Positions 25,876 to 35,503 of a DNA stretch of 64,000 nt are shown here, piece after piece; position 1 is the first letter of the stretch; each line of letters begins with the position of its first letter. Source of the DNA: Asticcacaulis sp. ZE23SCel15 (lineage in GTDB: Bacteria > Pseudomonadota > Alphaproteobacteria > Caulobacterales > Caulobacteraceae); NCBI RefSeq assembly GCF_030505395.1, contig NZ_CP130044.1, positions 3,295,001 to 3,359,000 on the forward strand. The letters are read 5' to 3'. The position numbers were made by a program, and so were the translations under genes. The notes under the pieces were generated by a model. That model did not search any database and had not been told where the DNA came from. It saw nothing but the letters and a program-made list of their open reading frames with translations.

Positions 25876-27198
25876 ATGCGCAGTCCCAAACCGTTTTCCC
25901 TGACCGCGTATCAATGGTTGATGAGCCTGTTTCACACGCAGGCACCCTTTGTACTGCGCAGACGACTTGAGCGCGGTAAGGAAGACCCGATCAGGTTCCG
26001 GGAACGTCTGGGGCGCACGGACACCCCTCGCCCGCCCGGCACTCTGATATGGTTGCACGGCGTCAGCGTCGGCGAAAGTCTGTCGGTTCTGCCAGTGATC
26101 GAACGACTGAAAGCGGAGCGGCCCGATGTTCGGTTTTTGCTGACCACATCGACCACCACCTCAGCAGAGATTTTAGCCAAACGGCTGGCCGCTTTGGGCG
26201 ACGTCACCCACCAATATGCGCCTATCGACACCCCGCAGGCGGTGGCCGCGTTTTTGGATCACTGGCAGCCGGACCTAGCCATCTTTATCGAAAGCGACCT
26301 GTGGCCCAACCTGATCGGGGCCTTGCAGAAACGCGGCATCAAACACGCCCTGTTGAGTGCGCGCATTACCGAAAAAACCTATAAGGGTTGGATGCGGCTA
26401 AAAGATGCTATCACCTACACCCTAAGCGGTTTCGACCTTATCATGGCGCAGGATAAAGACTCTGAGGCCCGCCTAAAAAGCTTGGGTGATCCGGTTGCCC
26501 GTCACGTCGCCCCGCAGGCCAATCTCAAGACATTAGGTGCACCACTGGAGGATGATGCCGACGCGCGTGAGGCTTTGAGCGCACAGATCGGTGCGCGGCA
26601 GGTTATCGTGGCCGCCAGCACCCACCCGACCGAAGAAACCTATATTTCCAGCGCCTTAGAGACGATAATTAAATCGCCGGACAAGCCGCTGCTGATCATC
26701 GTGCCGCGCCATCCGATCCGCGCCGAAGACATCCGGCTTGATCTGGAAGCGCTGGGGTTTACGGTCGCCCAGCGCACGAAGGGTGAGGCCATCACACCGG
26801 ATACTCATATCTATCTGGCCGATACTCTGGGGGAGCTTGGGGTATTTTTCCGGCTGGCCGATGTGGTCATTATGGCCGGTAGTTTTTCCATCGACATCGG
26901 TGGCCATAACCCACTGGAGGCCATGCGCCTCTCGAAAGCCGTCATTTTCGGGACGGAGCTTTATAACTGGCGGGCTGTCTATGATGATGTGCTGGAACTT
27001 GGCGCAGGCTCGAAGGCGAACAGCCGCGATGAGTTGCGCCTGATCGTCGAGCAATTGCTGGCCAATCCCAAAGCCATTGAGACCGCCAACACGCTGGCGC
27101 GGCGGCTGGCGCGCAAAGACGGCGATACCCTGCCGATGGTCTGGCGCTGTCTGGAACCGCTGTTGCCACCCGCCCCCGCTCAGGATGAGGCTGCGTGA
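25876..27198 (+). CDS. waaA: 3-deoxy-D-manno-octulosonic acid transferase WaaA
   Basis: A 440-residue membrane-associated glycosyltransferase that adds Kdo to lipid IVA. The N-terminal anchor is followed by LIWLHGVSVGESLSVLPV, the WaaA signature with the catalytic Glu, then LLTTSTTTSAEILAKR, and in the C-terminal domain GSFSIDIGGHNPLEAMR, the sugar-nucleotide-binding segment. Length and motif order match KdtA/WaaA. The ATG directly follows the stop of the acyltransferase gene, and its own TGA overlaps the GTG start of lpxK. Confidence 0.95.
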   Translation: MRSPKPFSLTAYQWLMSLFHTQAPFVLRRRLERGKEDPIRFRERLGRTDTPRPPGTLIWLHGVSVGESLSVLPVIERLKAERPDVRFLLTTSTTTSAEILAKRLAALGDVTHQYAPIDTPQAVAAFLDHWQPDLAIFIESDLWPNLIGALQKRGIKHALLSARITEKTYKGWMRLKDAITYTLSGFDLIMAQDKDSEARLKSLGDPVARHVAPQANLKTLGAPLEDDADAREALSAQIGARQVIVAASTHPTEETYISSALETIIKSPDKPLLIIVPRHPIRAEDIRLDLEALGFTVAQRTKGEAITPDTHIYLADTLGELGVFFRLADVVIMAGSFSIDIGGHNPLEAMRLSKAVIFGTELYNWRAVYDDVLELGAGSKANSRDELRLIVEQLLANPKAIETANTLARRLARKDGDTLPMVWRCLEPLLPPAPAQDEAA

Positions 27199-28175
27199 AC
27201 CTGAATACACCGAAGTGGTGGTACACAAAAAACGCCGACGGTGCGCCGTGGTGGCGGCCAGTGCTATGGCCGCTGTCGCAATTATGGATCGCCGCCGGTC
27301 GTGCCAAGGCGAAAAATGCCACGCCCTATCGGTCATCACTCAAGGTTATTTCCGTCGGCAATCTGACGGTGGGCGGGTCAGGCAAGACGCCAATAACGCG
27401 GGAAATCCTGCGATTATTGCCAAACTCCACGGGCCTGTCTAAAGGCTACGGCGGCACGCTTGATGGCCCAATCAATATTGATCCTGTTGCTCTAACGGCG
27501 GCCAAAGTGGGTGACGAAGCGTGGATGCTGGCTCGCGAGTTTCCGTTTGTTATCTCCAAAGACCGTGCTGCTGGGCTGCGGGCGATAGAGATCACGGACG
27601 CCCAAATCTGCGTCGTTGACGATGCCCACCAGAACCTGACCATAGCCAAGGATATCAAGATCGTCGTGGTTGACGGCGATACCTCAAATGGCGCTTGGCC
27701 GTTTGGCGATGGCGGCGTGGTGCCTTACGGGCCAATGCGTGAGCCACTGAATGAGGGGCTTGCGCGGGCCGATATTATCGTCCTGTGGCTGCCGTCTGAG
27801 GATGTGCCGGTTGACCCTGAATTACTCAGCCTATTCAAAGATAAACCGGTCTTTATCGCCCGCCTGACGGCGGTTATGAGGCCCGGCCGCGTGGTGGCCT
27901 TTGCCGCCATTGCCAAACCGTGGAAGTTTCAAGCAACGCTGGAAAGGTTAGGCTGCGATATAGTTGATTTCAAAGCTTATCCCGATCATGCGCCCATGTC
28001 TGAGGCCGATCTGACCGCTCTGAAAGCTAGGGCCGATGAACAGTCGGCGCGCCTGATCACCACCGAAAAAGATTGGGTCAAGCTGCCCAAATCTTGGAAA
28101 TCAATTATTGATTATTTGCCCATTCAGGCGCGCTTCGATGATGAAAACGGGCTTAAGGCCTCGCTATTACGATAA
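27195..28175 (+). CDS. lpxK: Tetraacyldisaccharide 4'-kinase LpxK
   Basis: A 326-residue kinase that phosphorylates the 4' position of the lipid A precursor. The Walker A is SVGNLTVGGSGKTP (about 53-66), preceded by the hydrophobic membrane-binding helix (WRPVLWPLSQLWIAAGR). Later blocks include DAHQNLTIAKDIKIVVVDG and TTEKDWVKLP near the C-terminus, both typical of LpxK. It starts at a GTG overlapping the waaA stop (GTGA). The 3' end overlaps the converging purD by 9 bases. Confidence 0.95.
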   Translation: MNLNTPKWWYTKNADGAPWWRPVLWPLSQLWIAAGRAKAKNATPYRSSLKVISVGNLTVGGSGKTPITREILRLLPNSTGLSKGYGGTLDGPINIDPVALTAAKVGDEAWMLAREFPFVISKDRAAGLRAIEITDAQICVVDDAHQNLTIAKDIKIVVVDGDTSNGAWPFGDGGVVPYGPMREPLNEGLARADIIVLWLPSEDVPVDPELLSLFKDKPVFIARLTAVMRPGRVVAFAAIAKPWKFQATLERLGCDIVDFKAYPDHAPMSEADLTALKARADEQSARLITTEKDWVKLPKSWKSIIDYLPIQARFDDENGLKASLLR

Positions 28176-29435
28176 AGCCCGCCAGCCAATATCTGAGCGA
28201 TAAAACCCGCCCGGCCACTGGATTTTCGACACTGCCTCATATGCGGCATCACGCGCCTCTTTGATCGTCGCCCCACGCGCGCAGACATTGAGCACCCGCC
28301 CGCCCGCGGCCAGCAATGAGCCATCCTCCGCCCGTGAAGTCCCGGCATGGAATACGCTGACGCCGTCACCAAAGTCCTGCTCAGCGCCCTTGATGATCGA
28401 ACCGCCGATCGGGCTGTCGGGATAGCCCTTGGCGGCATAGACCACGCAGACCGCCGCCTCTTCATGCCATTCCGGCGCGGGCAAATCTTTCAGCCCGCCC
28501 TTGGCCGCCGCCAGCAGATACGGCACGATATCGCTTTTGAGGCGCAGCATCAGCACCTGGCATTCCGGGTCGCCAAAGCGGGCATTATATTCGACAAGAC
28601 GCGGATTACCGCCCTCCACCATCAGACCGGCATAGAGCACGCCCTTATACGGATTACCCTCGGCCTTCATGCCCGCCATGGTCAGATCAAGGATGTCGCG
28701 CTGGGTGATATCGAGTAACGCGGATGTCACAATCGGCGCGGGGCTATAGGTGCCCATGCCGCCGGTATTTGGGCCGGTATCGCCATCATACGCCCGCTTA
28801 TGATCCTGCGCCCAGCCGAACAGCAGCGCGGTTTCGCCGTCACAGAGCGCAAAGATCGACGCTTCTTCGCCGGTCATAAATTCTTCGATCACCACCCGCG
28901 CCCCCGACGCGCCAAAGCGGCCCGACATCATGGCCTCCAGCTCGGCATAGGCATCCGGCAAATCAGGTGAAATGGCCACGCCCTTACCCGCCGCCAGACC
29001 ATCAGCCTTGATGATATAGGGCGCGGGTAAGGTCTTCAGATAGGCTTTCGCGGCGTCGATATCTTCAAAGGTTTCATAGGCCGCGGTGGGGATGTCATGG
29101 CGCTTACAAAAATCCTTGGTGAAGGCTTTTGACGATTCTAACTGCGCCGCCGTTTGCGTCGGCCCAAAGCACGGTATGCCGACCTTCATCAGCGCATCAG
29201 CGATGCCTTCGGCCAAAGAACTTTCAGGGCCGACCACCACCAGATCAGCGTTCATCGATTGCGCCAAGGCCACCAGCTTATCGACTTCGGTGACCTTGAT
29301 GGCTACGCATTCGCCCAATGACGCCATACCGGGATTGCCGGGCGCGATCACCAACCGTGTCAACAGTGGGCTCTGAGCGATTTTCCATGCGAGGGCGTGT
29401 TCGCGGCCGCCCGAGCCGATCAGCAGAATATTCAT
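28167..29435 (-). CDS. purD: Phosphoribosylamine-glycine ligase PurD
   Basis: A 422-residue ATP-grasp enzyme for the second step of purine synthesis (phosphoribosylamine + glycine + ATP to GAR). Starts [18 protein letters not shown], the PurD N-terminal nucleotide loop; later [11 protein letters not shown] and [19 protein letters not shown] mark the ATP-grasp fold and [13 protein letters not shown] is the conserved PurD loop. Length matches the family. Transcribed alone against lpxK. Confidence 0.97.
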   Translation of the reverse strand: MNILLIGSGGREHALAWKIAQSPLLTRLVIAPGNPGMASLGECVAIKVTEVDKLVALAQSMNADLVVVGPESSLAEGIADALMKVGIPCFGPTQTAAQLESSKAFTKDFCKRHDIPTAAYETFEDIDAAKAYLKTLPAPYIIKADGLAAGKGVAISPDLPDAYAELEAMMSGRFGASGARVVIEEFMTGEEASIFALCDGETALLFGWAQDHKRAYDGDTGPNTGGMGTYSPAPIVTSALLDITQRDILDLTMAGMKAEGNPYKGVLYAGLMVEGGNPRLVEYNARFGDPECQVLMLRLKSDIVPYLLAAAKGGLKDLPAPEWHEEAAVCVVYAAKGYPDSPIGGSIIKGAEQDFGDGVSVFHAGTSRAEDGSLLAAGGRVLNVCARGATIKEARDAAYEAVSKIQWPGGFYRSDIGWRALS

Positions 29436-29536
29436 GGCTCGTGACTTCCCTTACACGGCGGCTTTGGTCAAGCAAAAATATAGCGATTTCTATTTCACGC
29501 GAGGCGGGATTAGACTTTGCCAAAAGAGGAACCGCC

Positions 29537-29947
29537 ATGACGAAACACCGCATCTACACCATGAGCTTTGCCAGCGTGTACCCCCACTATGTGACCAAGG
29601 CCGAACGGAAAGGCCGCACCGCAGCCGAAGTCGATGAGCTTATCTGCTGGTTGACAGGTTATGATCAGGACCAATTGAAGCGTCATCTGGAACGTGGGAC
29701 AAATTTCGAGGATTTTTTCGCGCAGGCCCCGCACCTTAATCCGGCGCGCAGCCTGATTACCGGTGTCATCTGCGGTGTACGCATCGAAGCGATCGAAGAC
29801 CCGCTCATGCGCGAAATCCGTTATCTCGATAAAATCATTGATGAACTGGCTAAGGGTAGGGCCATGGCAAAATTATGCGCGGCTGATCTGGTCATTTCAA
29901 ACGCACCCTGCAATAATCAGACAAATAAAATAGGGAGATTTCCATGA
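29537..29947 (+). CDS. DUF2200 protein, probably frameshifted near its 3' end
   Basis: The frame from 29537 (AAAGAGGA box just upstream) encodes [31 protein letters not shown] and [20 protein letters not shown], matching DUF2200, a cytosolic family of unknown function. The family normally ends soon after the KGxAMEK-like helix. Here it runs on through [15 protein letters not shown] into the start of the next gene. Adding one A to the AAAA run at 29869-29872 changes the end to AMAKIMRG and a stop at 29884-29886, which looks like the native end. The apparent ATGA overlap with the GH27 gene is therefore probably not real. Confidence 0.85.
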   Translation: MTKHRIYTMSFASVYPHYVTKAERKGRTAAEVDELICWLTGYDQDQLKRHLERGTNFEDFFAQAPHLNPARSLITGVICGVRIEAIEDPLMREIRYLDKIIDELAKGRAMAKLCAADLVISNAPCNNQTNKIGRFP

Positions 29948-31275
29948 CTATAAACCGCCGCGCCCTGATCGGCAGCGCCTCTGCCGCCACAGTCGTCGCC
30001 ACATCCGGTATCAGCTTTGCCGCACAGCCGGTACTGGCCCCGACTCCGCCGATGGGCTGGAATAGCTGGAACTCGTTCGCCACCACCATCACCGAAGCTC
30101 AGGCCGTGGAAAACGCCCACATCATGGCCGATAAGCTGCTGCCGTCCGGTTACGATGTCTTTACCGTCGATATCCAGTGGTACGAACCCAATGCCGACGG
30201 TTATAATTACCGCAAAGATGCCCCCCTGACCATGGACGGCAATGGCCGCCTCCTGCCCGCGCCCAATCGTTTCCCGTCATCAGAAAATGGCAAAGGTTTC
30301 AAACCATTGTCTGATCAGGTTCATAAAATGGGTCTGAAATTCGGCGTCCATATCATGCGTGGCATCCCGCGTCAGGCGGTGGTGCAGAACGTCCCCATTT
30401 TAGGCACCACAGTCCGCGCCCAGGACATCGCCAACACCAATTCCACCTGCACCTGGAACGGCGACATGTACGGCGTCGATATGACCAAGCCGGGCGCGCA
30501 AGCCTATTACAATTCGGTCTTTAAGCTGTTTGCCGACTGGGGCGTCGATTTCGTCAAGATGGACGATATGTCCCGTCCCTATGGTGACAACTGGCGCGAG
30601 ATCGAGGCCGCCCATAAGGCCATTGCCGCGTCGGGCCGCCCGATGATTTTAAGCCTGTCGCCCGGTGAGACCGATCTGAACTGGGCCCATCATGTGCCAA
30701 AATATGCCCAGATGTGGCGGATTTCCGATGACTTTTGGGACGACTGGAAACTGCTGCGCGATCAGTTCCAGAGATTAGAAAACTGGAACCCGTACCGTAC
30801 GCCCGGAGCCTGGCCCGATGCCGACATGTTGCCGCTGGGGCTGCTGGCCATGGGGCAGCGCAAGACCAAGTTCACACCCGATGAGCAGCAAACGCTGATG
30901 ACCCTGTGGTCGATTGCGCGCTCGCCGCTAATTATGGGCGGCGATCTGCGTTCTATGGATCAGGCGACGCTTGACCTTTTGACCAATCCAGAAGTCATCG
31001 CCGTCAATCAAAAAAGCTCAAACAACCGGGTGCTGTTTAAACGCGACGGCCAGATCGGCTGGATCGCCGATGCTCCAAAGGGCCGCTATCTGGCCCTGTT
31101 CAACATTTCCGACCAGCCTCAAGCCGTCAGTGAGATTTTCAAGCTTATAGGCCTGAAAAACAAAGTGAAGGTACGCGATATCTGGGCCCGCAAAGACCTT
31201 GGGGTTATGGACACGGCGCTGAAAACCGAACTGCGCCCCCACGCCAGCGCCTTTTACCACCTGACCTCCGCATAA
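29944..31275 (+). CDS. Exported GH27 alpha-galactosidase
   Basis: A 443-residue glycoside hydrolase. The N-terminus [19 protein letters not shown] resembles a Tat signal peptide, so it is probably folded before export to the periplasm. The mature enzyme begins with [11 protein letters not shown], the GH27 opening motif. The nucleophile is D207 in VDFVKMDDM and the acid/base is D262/D263 in [10 protein letters not shown]. The C-terminal beta domain is present. It should release terminal alpha-galactose from oligosaccharides or galactomannan side chains. It is not in an obvious sugar-use operon; a GH35 beta-galactosidase lies 5 kb downstream on the other strand. Confidence 0.93.
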   Translation: MTINRRALIGSASAATVVATSGISFAAQPVLAPTPPMGWNSWNSFATTITEAQAVENAHIMADKLLPSGYDVFTVDIQWYEPNADGYNYRKDAPLTMDGNGRLLPAPNRFPSSENGKGFKPLSDQVHKMGLKFGVHIMRGIPRQAVVQNVPILGTTVRAQDIANTNSTCTWNGDMYGVDMTKPGAQAYYNSVFKLFADWGVDFVKMDDMSRPYGDNWREIEAAHKAIAASGRPMILSLSPGETDLNWAHHVPKYAQMWRISDDFWDDWKLLRDQFQRLENWNPYRTPGAWPDADMLPLGLLAMGQRKTKFTPDEQQTLMTLWSIARSPLIMGGDLRSMDQATLDLLTNPEVIAVNQKSSNNRVLFKRDGQIGWIADAPKGRYLALFNISDQPQAVSEIFKLIGLKNKVKVRDIWARKDLGVMDTALKTELRPHASAFYHLTSA

Positions 31276-31285
31276 AAACGGTGGC

Positions 31286-31304
31286 GCGACGAAAGCTTTG
31301 TCGC
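31286..31304. promoter_or_regulatory. Near-perfect palindrome between GH27 and RluF-like genes
   Basis: GCGAC-G-AAAGCTTT-G-TCGC is a 19-base dyad around AAAGCTTT with one mismatched pair. No T run follows, so it is not a classic terminator. It lies directly before the AAGGGAGG ribosome-binding site of the pseudouridine synthase and could act in RNA folding or as a binding site. Confidence 0.35.
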
Positions 31305-31317
31305 TAAGGGAGGCGGC

Positions 31318-32082
31318 ATGGCTTTAAGCAAGATTTATGACGGTGATGAGCCCGTGCGCGTCAACAAATGGCTGGCGCAATCGGGCGTGTGTTCGCGGCG
31401 TGAAGCCGATAGTTTGATCGAACGCGGTCAGATTCTGGTCGATGGTGTGCGTGTCACCGATGCGGGCCGTAAGATCGAAAAGGGTCAGACGGTCTCGATC
31501 GACGACGAGGGTAAGGACGCCCTCGATAGCCGGATAACAATCCTGTATCACAAACCGATCGGCATCGTCTCCGGCACACCGGAGCCGGGTGAGATCCCGG
31601 CGGTGCGTATGATCCGTCGCGCCAATGTCTATGGTCCGGCGGAGGTGTTTCCGGATCACCATTCCAAGCTGGCCCCCGTCGGGCGGCTGGATAAGGATTC
31701 GCGCGGGCTTCTGATCATGTCCGAAGACGGCGTGCTGGCCAAAGCCATTATCGGCCCGGAAAGCGACCTTGAGAAAGAGTACCACGTTCGGGTGCGTGGG
31801 CCTTTGTTTGAGGAAAAACTGAAATGGCTGCGGCATGGCCTGACCCTGGATGGGCGCAAGCTTAAGCCCGCCATCGTCACCCAGACCGGCGAGCAATCCT
31901 TAAGCTTTATCTTAAAAGAAGGCCGTAACCGTCAGATCCGGCGGATGTGTGAGATGGTCGAACTGCGGGTCATTGACCTTTACCGCGACCGGATTGGGCC
32001 GCTGCACATGGGCGACCTGCCCGAAGGCCAGTGGCGCCACATGACACCGGACGAACGAGCCGCGCTGATCAGCCAGTCCTGA
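31318..32082 (+). CDS. RsuA/RluF-type rRNA pseudouridine synthase
   Basis: A 254-residue cytosolic enzyme. The S4 RNA-binding domain occupies residues about 12-60 (VNKWLAQSGVCSRREADSL), followed by the catalytic domain with VGRLDKDSRGLL, whose Asp is D125, and the C-terminal EGRNRQIRRM loop. The GRLDKDS form is closest to RluF/RluB-type 23S rRNA enzymes rather than RsuA (GRLDYDT-like); the exact target uridine is uncertain. A strong AAGGGAGG box precedes the ATG. Confidence 0.9.
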   Translation: MALSKIYDGDEPVRVNKWLAQSGVCSRREADSLIERGQILVDGVRVTDAGRKIEKGQTVSIDDEGKDALDSRITILYHKPIGIVSGTPEPGEIPAVRMIRRANVYGPAEVFPDHHSKLAPVGRLDKDSRGLLIMSEDGVLAKAIIGPESDLEKEYHVRVRGPLFEEKLKWLRHGLTLDGRKLKPAIVTQTGEQSLSFILKEGRNRQIRRMCEMVELRVIDLYRDRIGPLHMGDLPEGQWRHMTPDERAALISQS

Positions 32083-32176
32083 CCGGATAAGCTTACCGCA
32101 TTGAATCTTTTCGATATCGGCGCATACTCTGACCCCGCTTAAGGGGGATCGTTTCACACCTTGAAAGGATCTGAAT

Positions 32177-32701
32177 ATGCCTGATTTTCAACCGGCGGCG
32201 CGCAAAGCCACCGTGTCATGGGTTCTGGCGGCCAGCGGAAAATCCGCCACCATCTATTGCCGCGAAAACGATGCTACCGAAGTACCCACCACCGCCCAGC
32301 CCAACCGTCCCGGCACTATTGAGCCGCGTCAGAGCCTGAAAGCCGTGGATGGCCTGTCCTGGCAGGCGCAGGACGCCGATAAGGTCTATGATGTCGATCC
32401 GGACAAGCTGGGGCGCGTATTCCAGAGCAATTCGTCACAGCGCAGCATGTCTGAACCGCACATCGATGCCCGTCAGGAGGTCAAGCTCGACCTGATGAAA
32501 ACGGCGGCTGAGGCTATCAACGCCGCCTACCTTTCCGGTAGGTTCGAGCGTCTGACGGTGATTGCCCCCGCCAAGTTGCTGGGCGAACTGCGCAAATTAT
32601 TCAGTAAGGGCGTGCAGTTGGCTATTGAGGCCGAAATCTCCAAGGATCTGACGGCAGAAAGCAAGCCGCAATTGGCAGCGCACCTTGAGACCCTGGTTTA
32701 A
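32177..32701 (+). CDS. Host attachment (PF10116-type) family protein
   Basis: A 174-residue cytosolic protein. The layout fits the family first described as 'required for attachment to host cells': an N-terminal WVLAASGKSATIYCRE strand pair, a central variable stretch, and a C-terminal RFERLTVIAPAKLLGELRKLF followed by ISKDLTAESKPQLAAHLE. The real function of these proteins is unclear; they resemble RNA- or nucleotide-binding release-factor-like folds. GAAAGGA precedes the ATG. The 3' end overlaps the converging regulator gene by four bases. Confidence 0.8.
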   Translation: MPDFQPAARKATVSWVLAASGKSATIYCRENDATEVPTTAQPNRPGTIEPRQSLKAVDGLSWQAQDADKVYDVDPDKLGRVFQSNSSQRSMSEPHIDARQEVKLDLMKTAAEAINAAYLSGRFERLTVIAPAKLLGELRKLFSKGVQLAIEAEISKDLTAESKPQLAAHLETLV

Positions 32702-32998
32702 GTCTTATCCACAAGTCCCGATAAGACCTGGAGATAGTTCGAAAACGCCTTTCGGCCCGCGGGCGTAATCTGCGCGCGGGTCAGGGGCTTTCGGCCCTGA
32801 AAGCTTTTGATGATTTCAATATAGCCGACATCTTCAAGCTTACGCAGATGGATCGACAGATTGCCTTGGGTGGCCTCAAGCACGGCCTTAAGCTCATTAA
32901 AATCCGCCGAATTCGGCATCGGCCAGATAGGCCATGATCCCCAGACGCAGGCGTCCGTGAATGGCATCATCCAAACGATTGACATCAAATCCGCTCAC
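32698..32998 (-). pseudogene. Winged-helix transcriptional regulator with a one-base frameshift
   Basis: The minus strand starts at a GTG (32998) that overlaps the preceding membrane gene stop (GTGA), and reads a normal N-terminus VSGFDVNRLDDAIHGRLRLG and then IMAYLADAE, which stops early. The other frame continues with SADFNELKAVLEATQGNLSI, the recognition helix region HLRKLEDVGYIE and a C-terminal wing. Removing one T from GAATTC at 32909-32914 joins them into LADAESADFNELK, a complete regulator of about 99 residues (HTH_34/ArsR-like). It is the last gene of the four-gene operon and would be the natural autoregulator. Confidence 0.85.
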
Positions 32999-33615
32999 GC
33001 CGGTGCCTTTGCCAACCGCATGAACACATAGCCCGGAAGCCCCATGAGCAGGAACAGCGCCGCCGACAGGATCAGCATATAATCCGGCGTCTCAATCCGC
33101 CACATCAGCGCGAACGCGGCCGCGAACCATCCGGCCGAAACCACGCCAAGCCAGGCTTTGCGCCGGATAATAACGGCCACATACCAGGCCGCGCCCATAA
33201 GCGAACACAAAACGATCGGATAGAGCATCCAGATAAACCACAGCTTATGAGTTATGGCGGTATAGCCGAACACAAAGTTCATAAACAGATTGGCCAGCCC
33301 CACCCCGCCAAAGGCGGCGTTAAGGGCGCGTGAAGCGACGCCTGTCTGGGTCTTATGTCGGTCGCGCCACATGACGATCCCGACCGCGATCAGAAACAGC
33401 ACCGACGGCAATATGCCATTGATCAGGTGCCCGATGGTGCCCAACCGGATCAGTCCAGCCATATCGGCCCAGTGGCACAGGCATTGTATCCCGTACAGAA
33501 TACCGCCCGTCAGCAGCAGCACCCCGCCTGAGACCTGAGCCCGCGCCCCTTCGCCCACCAGTGAGGTAATAAAGGCCAGATCATCACGGGCCGATTGCGG
33601 ATTTAGTTCACCCAT
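32995..33615 (-). CDS. Polytopic membrane protein, paralogue of the upstream gene
   Basis: A 206-residue protein with about six transmembrane helices and no catalytic motif. It shares clear similarity with the product of 33608-34228 (both have GEGARAQ/DEGPRAQ near the N-terminus, WMLYPIVLC/WLLYPIVIC, IRRKAWLGVVSAGWFA and a final PGYVFMR/PGYVLMR), so the two arose by tandem duplication. Similar membrane proteins are often encoded next to small winged-helix regulators in Caulobacterales and sphingomonads. Function unknown. It overlaps the upstream paralogue by 8 bases and the regulator by 4. Confidence 0.8.
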   Translation of the reverse strand: MGELNPQSARDDLAFITSLVGEGARAQVSGGVLLLTGGILYGIQCLCHWADMAGLIRLGTIGHLINGILPSVLFLIAVGIVMWRDRHKTQTGVASRALNAAFGGVGLANLFMNFVFGYTAITHKLWFIWMLYPIVLCSLMGAAWYVAVIIRRKAWLGVVSAGWFAAAFALMWRIETPDYMLILSAALFLLMGLPGYVFMRLAKAPA

Positions 33616-34228
33616 GTAATGGCTCCTTTGCGGCCCGTCGCATCAACACATAGCCGGGTGCGGCCATTAGCCCCCAAAGGGCCAGCCCCAGCACCAGCAG
33701 ATAGGCCTGAACATTCGTCACCAACAGCGTCAAAACCACTGTCACCGCAAACCATCCGGCGGAGACCATGCCCAGCCAGAGTTTACGCCTGATCGTGCAG
33801 GCGGCATACCAGACCGCCCCCTGCATGGCGCAGATGACGATCGGGTATAGCAACCAGATGGTCATATTGCCTTTGCGCGCCGCCAGCACACCAAAGGCAA
33901 TGGCGATCACCAGATTAACCAGCCCCGCCGAGGTGTAGCAGGCCGTAAGCGCCCGCGTTCCCACCCCTTTTTGAGACGTCCGACCCTGCCAACTCACAAA
34001 GGCGATGACTGCCAGAAAGGGGATGGTCGGGGCTATGGTCAGAATGAGATAACCAGCCCCGGTCAGGGTCAGCATCCCGGCCTCAATGGCGCCGTAAGCC
34101 AGGGTCTGGGCACCGTAAAGCAAGCCTGCACACAGGAACACCAGTCCCGTCGCCGCCTGAGCGCGCGGCCCCTCGTCGGCAAAGCTTGTGGCAAAGGATC
34201 GCTCAGGATTTGTCTTAGTTCGTGGCAT
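33608..34228 (-). CDS. Polytopic membrane protein, tandem paralogue
   Basis: A 206-residue membrane protein of about six helices, the first of two tandem copies. Key shared blocks are DEGPRAQAATGL, IWLLYPIVICAMQGAVWYAA and IRRKLWLGMVSAGWFA. There are no recognisable transport or enzyme motifs. It overlaps the acyltransferase gene by 14 bases and the second copy by 8 bases, so it is translated from the same operon. The two copies have equal length, which suggests they may form a heteromeric membrane unit. Confidence 0.8.
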   Translation of the reverse strand: MPRTKTNPERSFATSFADEGPRAQAATGLVFLCAGLLYGAQTLAYGAIEAGMLTLTGAGYLILTIAPTIPFLAVIAFVSWQGRTSQKGVGTRALTACYTSAGLVNLVIAIAFGVLAARKGNMTIWLLYPIVICAMQGAVWYAACTIRRKLWLGMVSAGWFAVTVVLTLLVTNVQAYLLVLGLALWGLMAAPGYVLMRRAAKEPLHG

Positions 34229-35432
34229 AGGCGGCGGCCTGTTTCAGTTTATGGGGCGCGCATTTGCGGCCGTTCAGTAACGTACCTATAATCGTGTGCC
34301 TGACCCCGAAACGGTAGCTGACCCACCCGACGACCAGGGTCCCCGCCACTACGGCGGCAAATTTCGCGCCCGCCGGCCAGTTCTGATCCATCAGCAGGTA
34401 CTGAAACCACAGCACCAGCGGCAGGTGGACAATATATACCCAATAGGACGAGTTTGATAAAAAGCGCCAGACCTGACTGGGCTTTGAGAGGGTTTTCATC
34501 GCCAGCCCGATCAGGCCAAAACTCCAGGTCCAGATCGCCAGACCATAGCTTGCGGCATACATCAGATGATCACGCCCTGCGACCTTATCAAAGCTTGCCG
34601 TCGCATCCATGTCCCACAGGCAATAGGTCGTGAAAATAACCGCCGCCAGCAGGTTCGACATCCATTGCTGCGCCAGTGTCGCCAACAGGTCTGCCCGGCG
34701 ATGCAGGCCCCAGCCAAAGACAAATGCCACCCCAAAACCGGTCAGGGCCATGACATTGGGCACAAAGCCGGTATCGGGCGTTGGTATGCCTATCCAGCGC
34801 ATCCAGTCGGTCGCCTGCGCCGTCACCAGTACTAATGGCAAGGCCAGCACGGGAATAGCCACGCCGGTTTTAACACCCCAACCCAATAGCTTGCCCATGC
34901 CGTCGCGCAATGCCCCATTACGGTCAACCAGCACCACAACCCCGCGCAAGGCCAGCATCCCGACATAGAGCAGCAGCAGCATATAGAGGAACCACAGGTG
35001 GGTCAGCGGAAAGGTCGCCAAGGTCGGCGGTGGTGGCGCAGGTGGTGCCACACTTCCGGCGGCCGCGAACTTCATCGATGTCATAACCGCGAGCGTAATG
35101 ATGGCCGCAATCACCGGCAGCCAGAAGATGATCAGCGGCAAGGCAATGCGCTTGGCGCGGTTAGCCACAAAGCCTTTCACCCCATATTTATGAAACACCA
35201 GTCGCGCAAAAAACCCGGCCAGCATGAAAAACAGGCTCATGCGGAAAATATGGATCACAAAAAACCCGATCCAGAAACCGTTATCGCGCTGTGCATCCTG
35301 CACGATCCAGAACGGCGGGTCGGTGTAGGCCATGGTGGCGTGCAGGGCCACCCCCAGCATCAATGCCCCGGCCCTGACGGCATCAAGGGCGCCGTACCGC
35401 CCCGCCTCTGCCGTTTGCGATATATCTGTCAT
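34215..35432 (-). CDS. Acyltransferase 3 (AT3) family membrane protein
   Basis: A 405-residue protein with about ten transmembrane helices. It opens GALDAVRAGALMLGVALHAT, the AT3 start with the conserved Arg and His, followed by FFMLAGFFARL and RAKRIALPLI, both typical. AT3 enzymes move acyl groups onto extracellular sugars such as glucans or O-antigen (OpgC/OafA-like). It leads a four-gene operon (AT3, two paralogous membrane proteins, winged-helix regulator) with a GAGGAGG ribosome-binding site and a repeated operator-like site upstream. Confidence 0.88.
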   Translation of the reverse strand: MTDISQTAEAGRYGALDAVRAGALMLGVALHATMAYTDPPFWIVQDAQRDNGFWIGFFVIHIFRMSLFFMLAGFFARLVFHKYGVKGFVANRAKRIALPLIIFWLPVIAAIITLAVMTSMKFAAAGSVAPPAPPPPTLATFPLTHLWFLYMLLLLYVGMLALRGVVVLVDRNGALRDGMGKLLGWGVKTGVAIPVLALPLVLVTAQATDWMRWIGIPTPDTGFVPNVMALTGFGVAFVFGWGLHRRADLLATLAQQWMSNLLAAVIFTTYCLWDMDATASFDKVAGRDHLMYAASYGLAIWTWSFGLIGLAMKTLSKPSQVWRFLSNSSYWVYIVHLPLVLWFQYLLMDQNWPAGAKFAAVVAGTLVVGWVSYRFGVRHTIIGTLLNGRKCAPHKLKQAAAYATN

Positions 35433-35467
35433 GTCCCGCCTCCTCTGCGTGCGCTCAACATAACGAC

Positions 35468-35503
35468 GATATACACAAACTTGTTTATTTTACAAACTTG
35501 TTT
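35468..35503 (-). promoter_or_regulatory. Promoter and tandem operator-like sites of the AT3 operon
   Basis: The 12-base word ACAAACTTGTTT occurs twice, at 35475-35486 and 35492-35503, 17 bases apart. Read on the minus strand, the copies overlap a candidate -35 TTGTAA (35490-35495) and spacer, with a candidate -10 TATATC at 35468-35473 and 16 bases between. The operon's last gene is a winged-helix regulator, so this could be its own operator. This is inferred from position and repetition only. Confidence 0.5.
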
